NCBI GenBank assembly: GCA_023480605.1
Contig: JAMCWS010000060.1
Location: 1-12,748, forward strand
Length of the DNA: 12,748 nt
Reading direction: 5' to 3'
DNA from: a bacterium
GTDB taxonomy: Bacteria > Sumerlaeota > Sumerlaeia > MVZB01
Positions 12,028 to 12,748 of this stretch are shown piece after piece. Made by a program: the position numbers and the translations under genes. The notes under the pieces are model-generated. The model was not told where the DNA came from and made no database searches. It saw only the letters and a program-made list of their open reading frames with translations. Numbering within the stretch: the first letter of the stretch is position 1; every line of letters begins with the position of its first letter.

Positions 12028-12748
12028 ATGAACATCCTATGTCTTTTCCGTTTTACCTTTCGCCGCGCGGCCGCCGCGCACCTTGTGGCCGCCGCCGCCG
12101 CTCTCGGCCTGCTCGCCGCCGCCGGGTGCGCATTCCTGGGCGCGAGCCTGAATCCCGCCGGCCTACTGCATCCCACGCTGCGGGCGGCATGGGTGCCCAG
12201 CGTGCCCCTGCCCAACCAGCGCGTTGAAACCGAGGTGTGGGGCCGCGCCAAGCCACTCATTATCGACGTCGTCCGCCGTTCGGGGAGCGTCGACGACCGC
12301 GTGTCGGTCAAGCTGTTCGCCATCCACGACGGGCGGGCGCTGTCGATCCTGGCCATGTGGGCCGACGACCGGGAAACCTTCCTGCGGCGCGACTGGCTCT
12401 GGAAACCGGAGAAACACGATTATGTCCTGGAGACCAATCCGGTCGACGAATTCATGATCGAATGGCCGATGCGCGGCTCGCGCGATCCTTGCATGTTGAA
12501 CGGCAAGGAAAGCACCTGGGATGTCTGGCAGTGGTTCGCCGGTTGGACCGACATCGGCGGTTACGCCGAAGACCGGACGATGGAAATCAAGCGCCGCCCC
12601 CCCGGAACCCGTCCGGCCGACGTCGAAGGGCGGCTCTACCCCGCCATCGGCGGCCGGGGGTTGGTCGAAATCGTATGGCGCGACGACGAGGGGGTCGGCG
12701 GCACGACGGTCAATCGCAAGCCGACGGCCTACAAGGAATGGGTTATAC
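12028..12748 (+). CDS. Putative lipoprotein with ethylbenzene-dehydrogenase-type haem-binding domain (3' end missing)
   Basis: The frame opens at the ATG at 12028 and runs off the window after 240 codons. The N-terminus has RR, a hydrophobic stretch (about 18-33) and a lipobox-like LLAAAGC, with C34 as the likely lipidated cysteine. Residues from about 65 resemble the EB_dh family of cytochrome-like, haem b-binding electron-transfer domains (gamma subunit of ethylbenzene dehydrogenase and DMSO-reductase relatives). Supporting blocks are VKLFAIHDGRALSILAMWAD (94-113), DEFMIEWPM (140-148) and WDVWQWFAGWTDIGGYAED (164-182), the last close to the family's D-x-W-x-W-x-A-x-R-T-x-x-x-G-Y pattern. 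Axial haem ligands cannot be fixed by eye. It starts 49 bases after the ABC exporter stop, possibly co-transcribed, but without an evident Shine-Dalgarno. Family assignment is from memory of motifs. Confidence 0.7.
   Translation, partial: MNILCLFRFTFRRAAAAHLVAAAAALGLLAAAGCAFLGASLNPAGLLHPTLRAAWVPSVPLPNQRVETEVWGRAKPLIIDVVRRSGSVDDRVSVKLFAIHDGRALSILAMWADDRETFLRRDWLWKPEKHDYVLETNPVDEFMIEWPMRGSRDPCMLNGKESTWDVWQWFAGWTDIGGYAEDRTMEIKRRPPGTRPADVEGRLYPAIGGRGLVEIVWRDDEGVGGTTVNRKPTAYKEWVI

Overview
The window is GC-rich chromosomal DNA, probably from a diderm (Gram-negative) bacterium. It carries an MsbA-type exporter, a likely signal-peptide protein with a membrane anchor, and a putative lipoprotein. The presence of RNase Y, a GlgC-family protein, a radical-SAM sulfatase-maturase-like enzyme and an ethylbenzene-dehydrogenase-type haem-binding lipoprotein suggests an anaerobic or facultative lineage outside the gamma-proteobacteria, such as a former delta-proteobacterial group or a PVC/candidate phylum. 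The sequence alone does not settle the phylum. I see no IS element, integrase, tRNA, rRNA or CRISPR array.

Layout. At the left edge is the 3' end of a gene on the + strand (possibly a ROK-family kinase). It converges on a minus-strand gene for a response regulator with two receiver domains and no output domain. Upstream of that gene a strong intrinsic terminator closes the minus-strand rny gene (RNase Y). Divergent from rny lies a radical-SAM/SPASM protein of the anaerobic sulfatase-maturase type with a C-terminal SEC-C zinc motif; its promoter appears to start transcription at the start codon. A 337-base gap follows. It holds what looks like a folded RNA of about 218 nt ending in a U-tract, then a dyad and a 17-codon upstream ORF. 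Next is a 698-residue membrane-anchored protein with a long acidic, disordered cytoplasmic part and a C-terminal TPR, laid out like FimV/HubP. A convergent minus-strand gene encodes a divergent GlgC-family nucleotidyltransferase that has lost canonical catalytic residues. Divergent from it is lepB (signal peptidase I), followed by a terminator and an inverted pair of related hairpin repeats. Then comes an MsbA-like ABC exporter with an unusually long first external loop. A putative lipoprotein with an ethylbenzene-dehydrogenase-type haem-binding domain starts 49 bases after its stop and runs off the right edge.

The genes look like a chromosomal housekeeping neighbourhood of mostly single-gene units: RNA decay, phospho-signalling, enzyme maturation, polysaccharide metabolism, protein secretion and lipid/drug export. 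No obvious pathway operon is present. The items most worth a second look are the candidate structured RNA (5002-5219), the FimV-like protein with repeated acidic-Thr-hydrophobic motifs, the GlgC-like protein with altered active-site positions, and the sulfatase-maturase/SEC-C fusion with no sulfatase nearby.
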